A program made the translations under genes and the position numbers. Shown here in pieces: positions 13,198 through 25,874 of a stretch of 64,000 bases of DNA. This DNA comes from Tetrahymena thermophila SB210 (taxonomy: Eukaryota > Ciliophora > Oligohymenophorea > Hymenostomatida > Tetrahymenidae): NCBI RefSeq assembly GCF_000189635.1, contig NW_002476169.1, forward strand, positions 124,001 through 188,000. Direction: 5' to 3'. The notes below the pieces were generated by a model. It ran no database searches and was not told the origin of the DNA. It worked only from the letters and a program-made list of their open reading frames with translations. Each line of letters starts with the position of its first letter. Position 1 is the stretch's first letter.

Positions 13198-15217
13198 ATG
13201 AAATAAATGTCAGTTTAAGTTTTTTTGTTACTGTTATCGTTAGGCATTACTTTTTCTGCTCACCATATAGAAATTTCTCCTATAGTTGGTGAAAGAGTCA
13301 CTGCTTTTTCTTTGGTTGATAACAAAACTGTTGCAAAGGCATTTTATACAAATGCTCTTAACACAACTGGTTGGACAATCCTGTCAATAGAAACAAGTAA
13401 ACATTTTTCTGATAGAGATTAACTATATCATGCTGGCTATTTAGAAGGTTATCTTACATATGACCTTATCAATTATGCATACTATAATTTCTTAAATACT
13501 GTGTTAAATGGATAAGAGTTAAACGAATTATAGCAGTAATTTATAACAAATCAAACATAATGGATTGAAGGATAATTATAATAAAACAATCAAACAAGCC
13601 AAGGATATTGGGGTTTAGTTGGTAGCTTAATGTCTCAATTAAATGGAACTTATGATGGTTATGTTGATGCCATGAGGAAGAATCAATAGCAATAAAATAT
13701 CTTATCATTCAATCAATTTTATTACCTAACAAATATGGGCGATCTTGAAGATATATAAAATGCTGTGCTAAAGACTAACAAAACTGAGTAAATGAGTAAT
13801 ATGAATTCTATAAATTTATTTATTTAATATTAATTAGAAAAAATTGTGATGCTTATGTAAAATTAACTCATAATGATCTCGTTTGTGCCCACAGTACTTT
13901 CAACATTTATTCTTTAATGCTTCGTGTTTACAAAGTAATTTAAAAAATTTTTTTAACAATGCATTTTGTAGCTTTTAATATTTCAATACATATTAATCAG
14001 CCTTTAACTTTCAATTAAATATTAAAAACAGGCTTACAAATTTGAATTCCACAATAAAGATGTAAAAGCTTCATTTTAGGCATTTTCAAGTAGACCAGGA
14101 GATTTAGAGAGTAAAGATGACTTCTATATTTTAAATAATGGAGTTGTTGTAATGGAGACTAGGTACTAAAAAAATTAAATTTATTTTAAATTAATAAAAT
14201 TTACAAAAAAATAGTTTAAATAATTATAATAAATCCAACTACGATTATCTTCACTATGACAGTGTTCCATGCTGGATGAGAGTTAATTTAGCAAATAGAT
14301 TATCATCAAACGGTAGTGAATGGGCTTAGGTGTTCTCTAATTATAGGAGTGGAACTCACAATAACTAATGGATTGTTGTTGATTATAACTAATGGAGAGC
14401 AGGAAGTAGAAAAAGTAATTAATTAATTTATTTAAAATCGTAATCTTGAAGTAAAATTAATATATTTTAATGAATACAGATATTGTTTGGATGGTTGAAG
14501 AATCTTTTTATTTATACAAACCTATTGATGTCACTTACCAACTTTTCTCTTAAGGATATGTAGCAAGTTATAATGTGCCCTTTAATCAAGTAAGATTATA
14601 TTATATTTTTTTAGTATTAAAACATTTTAACATAACTATCTTTATTTTGTTATTCGAGTTTAAAAAATAATTAAAATAATATTTTTGTTTTATACTTGAA
14701 AAGGAAATATTCAACATCACTATGTATTAGTAAGGGTATGGATTCAATTATACTAATGATCCTAGAGCTATCGAATTTGCTTAATATTCTAAGAATGTTA
14801 GTACTACTAAAGATGTCATGAAATTAATTAGATTGAATCATAATGCTACAGGAGATCCATCAGATGCTATAGCTCCAAGATTTGATTTATTAAATTAAGG
14901 AGCTTACACATATGGTGCTATTGATGCCAAAGTTACAAATGATGTAATTAAGTTATATTTTACTATTTTATCCTTAATTTATTTATTTTATAACACAGAA
15001 ATTATTATAAGTCCTACAAAGCTTTATGATTAGTTCCCCAACCAATGATGGATTACCTTATTTCAGCTGGAATAATTGGAATTCAGTACCTCATTAAGGA
15101 ATGCCTGATAACTATAATTTTGATTGGATTAACTATAACTACAACAACTAAAATTACACTTTTGTAGAGCATAGTTCATCAAATCAAATTAAAAATCTAA
15201 GAGTTGAATCTTATTGA
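13198..15217 (+). CDS. Phospholipase B-like protein (PLBD family, Ntn hydrolase fold)
   Basis: Seven exons: 13198-13787, 13838-13934, 14032-14162, 14215-14414, 14480-14589, 14704-14943, 14999-15217. All phases close, giving 528 aa. ATG 13198 precedes a signal peptide (VFLLLLSLGITFSA), so the product is secreted or lysosomal. Family blocks in order: TTGWTILSIET, AGYLEGYLTYDLI, NQTQWIE, MGDLEDI, NCDAYVKL, NDLVCAHSTFNIYSLMLRVY, FSSRPGDLESKDDFYILNNG, WMRVNLANRLSSNGSEWAQV, SGTHNNQWIVVDYNQW, ASYNVPFN, DPRAIEFAQ, GAIDAKVTN. Cys200 in NCDAYVKL aligns with the autoproteolytic N-terminal nucleophile Cys of PLBD1/PLBD2, so maturation by cleavage before it is predicted. Several N-x-S/T sites fit a glycoprotein. 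Family proteins degrade phospholipids or related acyl amides in lysosomes/phagosomes; the true substrate is uncertain. Confidence 0.93.
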
Positions 15218-15686
15218 TATTAAATTTATATTATAAAAATGATAAATATTTATAAATTAAATCTATATTCCATAAATTTTTGATTAGTTTTAAATCCAAT
15301 CATTAATTAATTCGTTTTTGATTATTGAAACTTGATTAATATTCAACACAAATTCATGGAAACTGATAAAAATCTATAATTCAGTAAATAGCAAGCAAAA
15401 GCTTTTATTGTAGATATTCTTAATTTTAAGATATAACCAAACATCAAATGAACTAATAAATACTACTACTATCTAGTTTTTGTTTCAAGCTTTAGATTTT
15501 CTTTATAAAAAAATAACTATTATAATTAAGAGATAAGACTTTCAAGTGCTTTGCATGTATTTATGTACCCTCAGTTATATATTTTAAGTGTTAATTATCT
15601 TTAATATATATCAAAAAAAAAAAAAAATCACTAAAAACTTATCAGATTTTATAAATTCCATTATTATTAGGCTAAGATAGGATAAA
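15218..15686. other. Intergenic region
   Basis: About 470 bp between two plus-strand genes. AT-rich, includes a poly-A run near 15614. Nothing else recognised. Confidence 0.55.
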
Positions 15687-17942
15687 ATGAAAAAATAGCA
15701 AAATAGAGTAGACTCTGCTCACTTCAGAGAAGGTGAAAGAAATAAATCTGTAGATAATAACTCTGAATATAGCAAAGCAAAATATGCTGATTAGCCTATC
15801 TAATAATTATAATAAAATTTAGATACAAAGTGGAGCGAAATTAAAATATTTAATAAAAATATTTGTCGCAGAAGCTATCACTCTGGAGTCAGTCATGAAG
15901 ATAGGTATTTATTTATAAATGGTTTTCTTTATTTTTTAAGTAAATGCTTTGAGGTATTGAATGAATGCTTCTTTTTATTGATAATATAAAGTTAAGTAAA
16001 AAATATCTATTTCTATATTTAATACGATAGGATGTACATTTATGGTGGATATGAAGTAAATGAAGGAATATTGGGAGATTTTTATGAAATGATGATTAAA
16101 AATAATTAAGTATTTTAATGGTAAAAAGTTAATTTGTCAAAGTATGGACCTAATAATGATAAACCCTTAACTCCTGGTCCTTTGATGAGACATACAGCTG
16201 TAACTTACAAAGATAAAATGTACATTTACGGAGGTAATTAGCAATCTTTAAAGCCTTCTAGTTAACTTTGGTCATTTGACTTTAATGAAGACGAGTGGCA
16301 AATAGTTAAGCCTAACGTAAATATTTAGCTGCTTTTAATAAAATTTAAATAAATAAATTCTATATTTTTTAAGGGAGAGCAGGCTCCTCCTTCATTAGAT
16401 TCTCATGCTGCCGCAGTAGATGAAATAAATCATGCTATGTATATTTTTGGTGGTTTTTCTGATAGCCAAAAAGATGGAGGTTACTAAAATAAGGTTTGGA
16501 AATTTAGTTTTGAGAGTCAATAATGGGATTTATTGGGTGAGAACTCTGAAACTAAACCATGTAAGCGTGCTGGATCAAGTATCACACTCTATGATAATAT
16601 TTTGTATATGTTTGGAGGTAAAGTACCTTTTTTTATTACTTAAAGCGAAAATAATTTTAATTAAATAACTCACAGGGACTATAGTTGATGCAAAGTATAA
16701 TGATATGTGGTCTTTTGATTTATAAACATAATAATGGGAGCATATTAAGTAAGAAAAAGAAGATTTAGTACCCGAAGTAATAAATTAATAGTAAACAAAT
16801 ATTATAAAATAAAGCATTTTATTTATATAAATAGACTAGAAATGGACATTCTCTCCTAACTTATAAAGATAAATTAATTTTATTTGGAGGTATTCATGAT
16901 ATTACTCATGAAAAGAATGACATGTATGTTTTTAATGTGAGAACTAAAAAATGGAGTTTAAGTATTTATTTTTAATTTATTTAATTAAATTGTATGAAAA
17001 TATTTTTTTTTTAAAGTTGATGACAATACTTCACATAATTAAAGCAGTTTGAATGATGATATCTTAGCAATTGAATAAAGCTTTTCAAATGGATTTTAAA
17101 ATGAACAATCATTTAAAGATTAAAACAAGAAAATCCATTCTGAAGTTAACTAGCAAAGCCATAATGTTCGTACTAAAACTAAAAATTCTTCTTTAGAACG
17201 AATTAAAGCAACAAATAGTGAAAAGCATAATCTATCAAATAGTTCTCGCATAATAAAACAAAGTATGAAAAAATAAAATGACAGCATTGGCTCAAAAGAA
17301 GAATCGCACACTGTCAATAATTAGATGGAAGAAAATAGAAAAAAAAGAATCTAAATGAAAAAAATGAATTTACTTTCTGAATTTGAATTAAACGAATCAG
17401 AAAAGAGTATAATCAGGTAAAAAAATTCAATTTTCTATAAAATAATTTTGATAACGATTATTTATAATATACTGTGTTGCTTTCCAAGTGTTTTTTTAAG
17501 AATTATAAAAATTTTACAAATACTCAAAGTTTCAGATAAAAATGTAAGCTTAATTGAAAAGTTAAGTTGATATTGCTTCTTATTTTATTAAAATAAATTA
17601 AATTGTGTAAACTTTAAATTTAATCTTTATTTATACTTAAATAGACCAGTAAGTCCTACTACAGAAAATATGAAGAATAGTATATAAACAGTTGGTAATC
17701 CCTTAGGTAAAACAAAGTATTCACTAAGAATTCTAGATAGCTCCTTGACTAGAACATAGCTTGGAGGAAATAGTGAGCAAAGATAAAATAAAATGATAGG
17801 TAGACGCCCTTGTGCAAGAGATGGTCATTCTGCTGTGATTTGTGATAATTTTTGCTATATTTTTGGAGGTGATCGTCATATGATGTCATATAATGATTTA
17901 TTTTGTGTTGATTTAGATAAAATAATGGAATCTTTGTCTTGA
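15687..17942 (+). CDS. Kelch-repeat protein
   Basis: Seven exons: 15687-15904, 16031-16316, 16374-16617, 16676-16776, 16835-16961, 17017-17416, 17645-17942. They give 557 aa with consistent phases. Kelch motifs (hydrophobic-GG ... Y ... W) are clear: MYIYGGYEVNEGILGDFYEM, MYIYGGNQQSLKPSSQLWSF, MYIFGGFSDSQ..NKVWKFS, LYMFGGTI..YNDMWSF, LILFGGIHD..KNDMYVF and a final CYIFGGDRHMMSYNDLFCV. A basic Ser/Asn-rich linker of about 130 residues (exon 6 and start of exon 7) separates the last blade motif, which probably closes the propeller with the N-terminal strands ('Velcro' closure). Predicted six-bladed beta-propeller, a protein-interaction scaffold. No BTB or F-box domain. Introns often fall just before or after a GG motif. 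Confidence 0.92.
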
Positions 17943-18319
17943 TATTTAAATCTAAATAGCTTTAGGATTGCAATAAAAAATATGTTTTTTATTGAATTTT
18001 AAGCTTTAAAATCATATTATCAAAATAAATCAATTTTTTGGTTTAAAATAAAAAATTGATTGATATTCACTTTTATATTTATTTATTTATCTTTTCGTTT
18101 ATATATTTGATATTTTAACATTATTAATTGTTTATATCTAATAACGAATATTATTTGATAGAAATTCACTTAGAAATGAATACATATATACAATGCAATG
18201 CAATACAATACAATACAAGAAATAGATTCATAAATATATAAAAAAATTGATTTAAAAAAATATATTTAATAAATAATCAAATAATTTCTTAATAAAAAAT
18301 AATAAATAGAGCTTTTAAA
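17943..18319. other. Intergenic region with CAATG/CAATA microsatellite
   Basis: AT-rich spacer before the Skp1-like gene. The only structure is the pentanucleotide run at 18191-18217. Confidence 0.6.
18191..18217. repeat. Pentanucleotide microsatellite (caatg)2(caata)3
   Basis: Reads caatgcaatgcaatacaata followed by caataca. Five imperfect copies of a 5-bp unit, about 100 bp upstream of the Skp1-like start. Confidence 0.85.
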
Positions 18320-19090
18320 ATGGAGGAAAGTAATACAATTAAAATTAGAAGTAGTGATGGGCAAATTGTAGAGTTTAAAAATGAATTTAAGAGCCTTTCT
18401 AAATTAGTTAGCATGACTGAAGATAGCGATGAAATTACTACAGACATGTAAATTTTTAATAGAAATGTTTTCAATATTTGTAAAAAAAATATGTTGGGAT
18501 TATGTTTTTGCAAAGCAAAAATGAGAAAATCATTGAATATTTTTCATACATCTATCTTAAATAATTAAGAGTTAAACATTTAAGTAAAATATTTTTTAAT
18601 TTATATTTTTTTAATATATAGTTCATTTGATGTCTTGCAAGTTATAAAAAAATTTTGTGAGGTTCATGATTACAAGCCAAGCAGCATCGATTTCAAATCA
18701 CCATTAAAAAGTGATAAATTAAGTGATAACATAGACTCAAAGTCTTATAGCATCATGAAAGACTATTATGGAATTAAACCAGAATAAGCTGAAAAACTGA
18801 AACCCCTCATATATGCTGCTTATCACTTAGATTTTGAAAAATTCAAAGAAATATGCTTAGTAACTCTTGGTTGTCCATTTTATGTAGGCGATACAGATTA
18901 AGAAATAGAAAGATTTAAACAAAAATGGGATATTAATGAAATTACCCCTGAAGAGGAAAGAGTAATTATGGAGAATAATAAGCCAATATTTGATCATATT
19001 AATGAAACATTTGAGAAAAAAATGTAATAGGAGGAATAAAAATATTTGCAATCATTCTAAGAATAAAACGCTAACAATAACTCTAATTGA
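18320..19090 (+). CDS. Divergent Skp1-family protein (SCF ubiquitin-ligase adaptor-like)
   Basis: Exons 18320-18447 and 18622-19090 are joined over a 174-bp intron (AT|T). The product is 198 aa, stop TGA 19088-19090. The N-terminus IKIRSSDGQIVEFKNEFKSL matches the Skp1 POZ start (IKLqSSDg..f.v....). After the intron ISFDVLQVIKKFCEVHDYKP matches the 'L.KVIEYC.yH' helix. AAYHLDFEKFKEICLVTLG and ITPEEERVIMENN match the F-box-binding C-terminal helices ('AANYLdIk.Ll.l.C..VA..I', 'FTPEEEe.vr.EN'). Expected role: bridging cullin and F-box proteins. Odd points: the linker after the first helix is SSIDFKSPLKSD-like and not the usual acidic block, and the usual C-terminal Trp-Cys-Glu/Ala-Phe-Glu end is replaced by a Gln-rich tail (FEKKMQQEEQKYLQ). 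It could therefore bind a restricted F-box set. Confidence 0.85.
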
Positions 19091-20082
19091 TAAATTCTTT
19101 TCGCTTTTTTCTATATTAAATTCCATAAAATCAATAAAACTTTCCAAACACATAAATTTATGCAGACTTTGTTTTTAAATTATTTTTTATTAAAAATTAC
19201 TTATTATAAATTGAAAAAAAATAGGGTAAAATGTTTTATTTAATATTAAATGCATTTTAATTTTTTAATTTACTATTTCTGTTCCTATCTATTTTTAATT
19301 TTTTTGTTTTTCATTAATATTTTTTAATAAAAATTTTTTATATTTTAAAATTTCATAGAATAAAAAAATATAACAAATTTAACAACATCTTATATTTGTT
19401 GCTATAAGAAGTAAATAGTATACATTATTATTTTTTATATAAAAATCAAACCTTAAAATACTAATCTAAAGTATATATATTTTTATATATTTATGAATAT
19501 AAGAATGCTAGCTTTTTATTTAAAGAAACTTAAAAATTACAAATAGAATTAAATTAAAAACATTTAAATAGGCTATGAATGAAATTAAATAAAGGTTTAT
19601 ATTATTTAACCTTGAGATAAGGTATAAAATATTCTTTTTATATTCAGAATAAAAAAGTATATTAAAATATAAAAAGAATCAATAAAAAAGATAAAAAATT
19701 AAAATTTTAATTTAATTTAATGCTGATAAAATAAATAAATATAATTAATAATTAAATGAGAAAGAAATAAAGAAATTAAATATTTTTTTTTTATGAATAG
19801 TTTAAATTTGTAATTGTTTAAATTGATGGGAAATAATTCTAATCTTTTGAAGAGTTTTATATGTTTATTTATGAAACTATTATTATTATTTTTTATAATA
19901 ATAGAAAAACCAGAACTTTTTATCTTGTTTTTTTAATAAAAATATTTATTAATTTAAATTTTAAATATCCTTTTTTAAAAATTGAAAATTTTAAAATAAA
20001 TTATTTAATAATTAATTAAAGAATTTAATTTATAAATTTCGAGAATTTTCAATAGAAATTTTATAAAATAAATATATTAAAT
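19091..20082. other. Convergent intergenic region
   Basis: About 1 kb of nearly pure A/T between the Skp1-like (+) and CNB (-) gene ends. No coding frame, RNA gene or ordered repeat was seen. Confidence 0.6.
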
Positions 20083-23000
20083 TCATTTTTATTATATACA
20101 TTTCATTTATTATTCTAAATTTTAAACGTTAATTTATCCAATATTTAATGAACAAAACTCTTCATTATTTTAATTTTTTAATCTTGGAGATATTTGTATT
20201 TGCTACCTAGCTATTTACATTATTTACTCCATGTTTCTGTCAACATAAGAATGAACAGGAAGATCTGATTTTCTTCCTGCCCTTTGATATATTCTTTTAT
20301 TTATATTGGAGCCACTCTTTACCATAATTTCATTTTATTCCATTATTTTTTAATTTTCTTTCCAAAACTTTTTAGGAATATTTGAGAGAATTTCAGGGTG
20401 AGTAGGTAATTACTTCAGTGGGCTCACATGTTTGATATAGTGATTGCCCTAATCAAATTTATTCAATTTATGTTTTTCAATAAGTGAAGATAAAATTTCT
20501 TTTTTTATTGGTGATAAATCGTAGTATATCTTTTAATTTTTATCTTAAATATCATTATTTCTTATAGTTTATTACTTTTCCAGTGATTCATCAATTTAGA
20601 CTTAGCTTCTAACTCTATCATTTTTTTTGGCTTTGCCTAAGGGAGATTTGAAAATAGCTTTTAAATTAATCTTTTTGTTTTGCAGAGTTTAAGTCTAAAG
20701 TGAGTATTCATCTTTTTGTTATTTACTGTTTTATTAGAACAAGTTAGTTTGAGTATCTAAATCGGTATTAAATTAAACCATCAATATTGGATTGCCATTT
20801 TAATCAAATATATTTCCTTTTTTTTAGCTATTATAGTCGAAAGCTTTAAAGTTAGTTATTGATTTAGAAGGTTATTATTTATATACACTCTAATTCTAAT
20901 TTAAAGCTCTTTATGAAGCTGAGTGAAAATTATCAGAACAATCCTATTGACCAGAATTTAATTTAATCAATTAGGGAGACAAGTTAGCTTTTGAAATTTA
21001 TTTTTTAAAAATAGGAGAAGTATATTCGGAGTTAAGTACCTTTGATTATAAACGATTAAGTGATATATTTTTTCTTTCTGTTTGAGATTATTATTAATGA
21101 TCTTCACAAAGATCTGAGAAAATTTCTTAATTTAATCGTGCTTATGAAAGTTATCTTTTATTTGGAGAAACTAGGTAACTCTCCATTTTAAACAGCCTAG
21201 GTGAGTTTTTGTTGGAATTTGGCATAGTCTTTGTATTATATTTATAAGATGTAGGTAACATTTCAATCTCTTCTAGAGTATTTTAACTTTAAAGAGGGAT
21301 ATAAATGTTAGAGTGGCTATTACTGTTAACAGCTATTTTATTATTATTGTCAAAGACGAGTGAGGAAAATTATTAAGACATTCCTCTTCCAGTATTAGAT
21401 TTTTCTATTAAAATATTGCTTTTATGTCTTAGAAAAGGAGATTTTAAATCTCTTTAGCTCTTAGGTGTATTACCGGTTGTCTAATAAATACTTTTCTATG
21501 AAAACTTAAATGTTTAATCAAATCTATCATTGCTTTAAATCTTTCCTTGTACTTTTTTAATAAGTGTCTTTCTTTCTTACTCTGCTATTTCTTTTAAAGA
21601 ATTCTCTTCTATTAGTTTCTATAATTAGGAATACTTCTAAATCAGTGTCATAAAATTCTAATAAAGAATAAAAATTATTTTTAGAATTTAAAAAAATCTA
21701 AAATTAATTTACAGTTGAATTAATTGCATATATTTATGCTTGCTATGAGAGAACTTTAGCTTTGCTTTCCCTTTTAGCAATTTTTTGCAATATTTCTTCC
21801 TATCCAAAATAAGAATTTTGTGTGAGTATTTTCAGCTATATTCTTTTTTTTAATATTAAGTTATGCTTTAAAGGAGATACTTCTTTGTTCTTTTTTTTTA
21901 TTAATGGTGATTAGATTTAGCTCGATGAGCTGATTAATGGAATAATTATTTATTAATTCTTATTTGTGACTGTTGTTGTATCTTAATTAGCCTCAATATC
22001 TATTAATTTAGAAATTTCAACGTCACCATTTTTAATAAAATAAATATTTTCAACCAAATCTGATTCTTAAAAAACCACATCTCCTCTGATGAACTATTTA
22101 AGCAAAGAAGATTGAATCATTTTCATAATAATATAGTCTGGAATATCTTAGAAGAATGAAAAAGACTTAAAAAAATCTATTGATTCCTAAAGTTCAGAAG
22201 CCTTATATTTAGCCAATATTGATTAGATTCCTTCTTTTGTAATTTCAATAATGCAACATTCTGACTCAGTAAATATAATTGGCTTTCTAGAACTAAAAAA
22301 AAAAAAACAATGAGATAAATTAATAAAATATTCTACCAAAAAAAAATTTGATTTAATTACAATTAATTATTATCTAATCTTATATCTCCAAAACAATCAC
22401 CAGGTAAGTATCTTTTTATCGTAGTATATTTCTCTTGATCTTCAAAAATATCAGTATTACTTTATTAAAATTCTTAAATTTAAAAGCCACTATCAATATC
22501 ATCTGCTAAATTATTAGCACACTAATATTTATTAAAATTTAATATATTTAAAGTTTAAAAAATTTAAATTACAATAATATTCTAATCTTAACTTTCAGAG
22601 TTATCATTTATAACTTTTTCCTTTTAAACTAAGCTTCCCCTCAAAACAATATAAAAAGCTTCTTCTTTATAATAAAATAATCAAAAATTTATAATCTATT
22701 TAATAAATTGATATCTTGTAATTATTTTTAAATAAATAAATAAATAATTTTTAAAACAAAATGTTTTTTTATTTCATTTAGCATATTAATTTAAATTTTA
22801 GGCATATAATTTAATGAGTTTTTCGCTGTTTCTAGAAAAAAAATATATAAAAAGCTCAAATGTATAACAAATTTTACCTATTTTTTATATTATTCTATTT
22901 GGATTATACATCATCAGCTTGAATTAATTGAAAATTTCTTGGCTAATATTGTCTTTTTCTAAATTTTTTAAACATTCCTCAAGTACTTAGAATTAGTAGG

Positions 23001-24220
23001 CGAATTTTCTAAAGTAAGCCAATTCCATTTTAGTTTTATGACTCTTTTTAGCTATCCTGATAATCCACTATAAAAATTATAATAATTAATATTAGCCAAC
23101 AAATATTTGTTATTAGAACAAAAATACAAAGGAAATAGTTAGCGAATTTGCTGAACATAATTATTTTTTAAGTAAGTAAGAACTTTCAGAATAAAGCAAG
23201 CTTTAAATTTGCATATCTAACAAATGTTATATTTTAAAACCCGCTAATCTGATAAAATTAATAATACTTGTAAATAATTTGAATATTCGATTGTATTTTT
23301 GTTTACATTTCATTTAAATCCTTTAAATAAAAAAAGTCTACATTGACATCTTCTTCAGAACTAAAATCTATAACTTGTTTTTCAATCAAAAGCTAAAGTT
23401 TATTTTTGTTTGGACTTGAAACTTCATCGTTACCTTCGTTTTAATATGCTTATAGCTTCTATATGGATTGGAATTACTATTACACAAGCTCTTAACATAT
23501 GATAGAATTTTATTTTTGAAAAGTTAATTATCTCTCTGGCGATGTAATTTGATTAAAGGATTATGGAAGTTAATCTTAACTATTTTATCTTTTGGTAATT
23601 GGTACAACAAGAGGCTTTAATTTTAATTGGAAGTGATTCTTATTTTGCTTGATAGGTTAGAAAAATGCCTAGCCATCCTTTTAAGATAGAGGAGGAGGAG
23701 AAAATAATGTGATTTTCTCATTATTACTATTTTCATTACTAGATTTATTTATTGCACTCTAATCTTAAAAACTAAACATGGTTGTATTTTTGGTTTCTAA
23801 TCTTGATTAGTGATACTCTTATTCATCACTAATCTACTTAGCTTGATTGATAACTAATTTAAATGTTTCTTTGTTTTGATTTTATAGAGCTCTATCAGCT
23901 GATTGATATTCTCGATTCATTTTTAAAAATAACTAACTTCGATAAAGGTTTTAAAATACTAAGTTAATCAAAAGTAATCACTTTTTATCAAGTGATTTGT
24001 GTGTTTATTAATTTATATAGCTTTAAATAACTTTATGGTAAGTATCTTTTAAAGTTTTAATATCATATTTTAATTAAATTCTTTCTTCTTCTTTTTTTAA
24101 TTGCTCCTCAAAACTAAATTTTGTTAAAATTGAGGGGTTGCTGAATTACTTTTTTTGCCCTTACTCTAACTACTTTTAGTAACAAACATATTTTTAATAA
24201 GATATTTCACACTATGACAT
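20083..24220 (-). CDS. Cyclic-nucleotide-binding-domain protein (two CNB domains, no kinase)
   Basis: Eight exons: 24220-23982, 23936-23307, 23248-23128, 23067-22878, 22664-22573, 22521-22361, 22292-21713, 21657-20083. All junctions are in phase; total 1195 aa. Exon 1 (MSQCEISYQKYVCYQKQLEQ) joins in frame to the next exon by a 45-bp intron beginning GTGATT. Residues about 85-300 are Gln/Ser-rich. CNB1: MMYNPNRIIQKIEEAFYIVLRGS ending YLPGDCFGDIRLDNNQ. It is interrupted by a variable loop and its 'PG..FGe' phosphate-binding cassette is imperfect (FGDIRL, no canonical Arg). CNB2: FIRGDVVFQESDLVENIYFI, then SYFGQEEILQKIAKRESKAK. The 610-residue tail is disordered, Ser/Asn/Gln-rich with SPxK sites. 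Possible roles: cAMP/cGMP sensor or scaffold; not a PKA regulatory subunit (no pseudosubstrate/dimerisation unit seen). The intron at 22665-22877 is the least certain. Confidence 0.85.
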
Positions 24221-25874
24221 CACTTTTGATTACCACTAATTATTTTGTTACAAATTTACAAAAAAATTACTTTTTTCTTCAAAATAAATTACAATTTTAG
24301 TTATGAAAACTTTTAACAAAAAAATAAAAATTTAAACATTTCTATTATTTCAAATATAGATTTGCTTTTTATTGTTAATATAATTTATGATTTTTGACTA
24401 TTTTTTGATCTAAAGAAATACTATGATTTAACAATTCAACTTAAAAATTTCTTTTGCTTATTTGTTTTAATATTTAGAAAAATATAAGTATATTTATAGT
24501 AGATCAATAATAAATATTATATTTAATTACCTTAAAATTTTATAAATATTTTTGAAATTTGTTTTATTATAATATTGCAAAATATGGATTATTAGAAATA
24601 TAAAATAATTTCAATAAATTGATATATTTAGATTTTAATGAAAGAACTCATTATATTCAGATATATTTTTTGAGATGTTTATGTATTTATTAAAATAATT
24701 TTAGGATAAAATTAAAATTCACAAAATGTGCTAAATAAAAAAGTGCTTTTTTAAATATTAAATATATTTTTATATGATATTTTAAGCTTCTTCAATGAAT
24801 GTACTATAATCTTATGCTGTTATTATGCATTTGGTAATATATTTCTATAAAATTGATATAAATAGTTTAAAAATTTATATTTAGAAATAAATTTAATATC
24901 ATATTTATTTTATTTTCAATTCTGTTACTCACAAAAATAAAAAAATTCTATATCGTTTTTTGTGTGTGTGATATTTCAGCTATTAAATTTACATATAAAT
25001 AAATAAAGTAGATTAATATTGTAGAACTGATTTTTATCTAATTATTTTTTGTTATTTATTTTTTATTTCAATTAAATAAAAATTTTAATGGTTATAAATT
25101 ATACTTTTTAAATATCTATATAAAGACACATTTAATGACTGTAAATAACAAAAATTCTTTTTAGAAATTAATTTTAGCAAAAAAAATATAAATAAGTAAA
25201 ACTAAAAATCTGAGAGATCAAAATAGAAATAGTGTTTTTGATTTTCTTTGAATTTATAGAAAAAAAATTATTTAATTTTAATTATGAGAAGTAGTTTTTC
25301 ATTTTAGAAAAGTGATAGTTTTAATTTTTTGGAAAGTATACTTAATATTTACAAAATTTATCAAAAACATGAAATAAAATTAAAATACCAAAAACAATTT
25401 TTAGATACAAATTCAAGCAAGTTAATTCAAATTACATTTTTTTTCAAAAATAAAATAGAAAGAATTAATATAGTTAATTTTTTTACAAGTGGTTTTTAAT
25501 AATATAGACAGATAACTTGATTTAAGATATTAAATTAAATAAATAAATATTTGGTTTTAATAGGGAAGGAATTATAAATAAATATAAGTTATAGCGAGTC
25601 CCCTAAACATATTGGAAGAAGGTATTTTTAACTTATTTTTTAATTAGAAGGATTTAATTTTACAATTTGGTGATTATTTTTGTAGTAACTTTAATAAATG
25701 ATATTTTTTAGTTGAAATGTGTAATTATTATCTTGAGATTGATTGATTATAAATAAATAGGTTTTTAATTTTAAGTCCAATTATTTAAATATTTAAGCAT
25801 AGTCAAATTTGTGTAATGCAAGATTTTTATTATGAATTGTTTTATTTTTAAAAATTAAGAAAATAAATGCAAGG
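24221..25874. other. Intergenic region between two minus-strand genes
   Basis: About 1.65 kb, extremely AT-rich. A short GT-rich run (ttttttgtgtgtgtg, about 24957-24971) is the only feature noticed. No coding frame. Confidence 0.6.

Noticed and set aside
22725-22831. Extra exon in the CNB gene after acceptor at 22832
   Set aside because: Using it leads to a TGA just before the conserved FYIVLRGS block with no in-phase exit; one 213-bp intron joins the flanking exons exactly in phase.
24221-25874. Gene in this long spacer
   Set aside because: Only random open frames typical of a one-stop code in A/T-rich DNA; codon use lacks the mixed third positions seen in real genes nearby.
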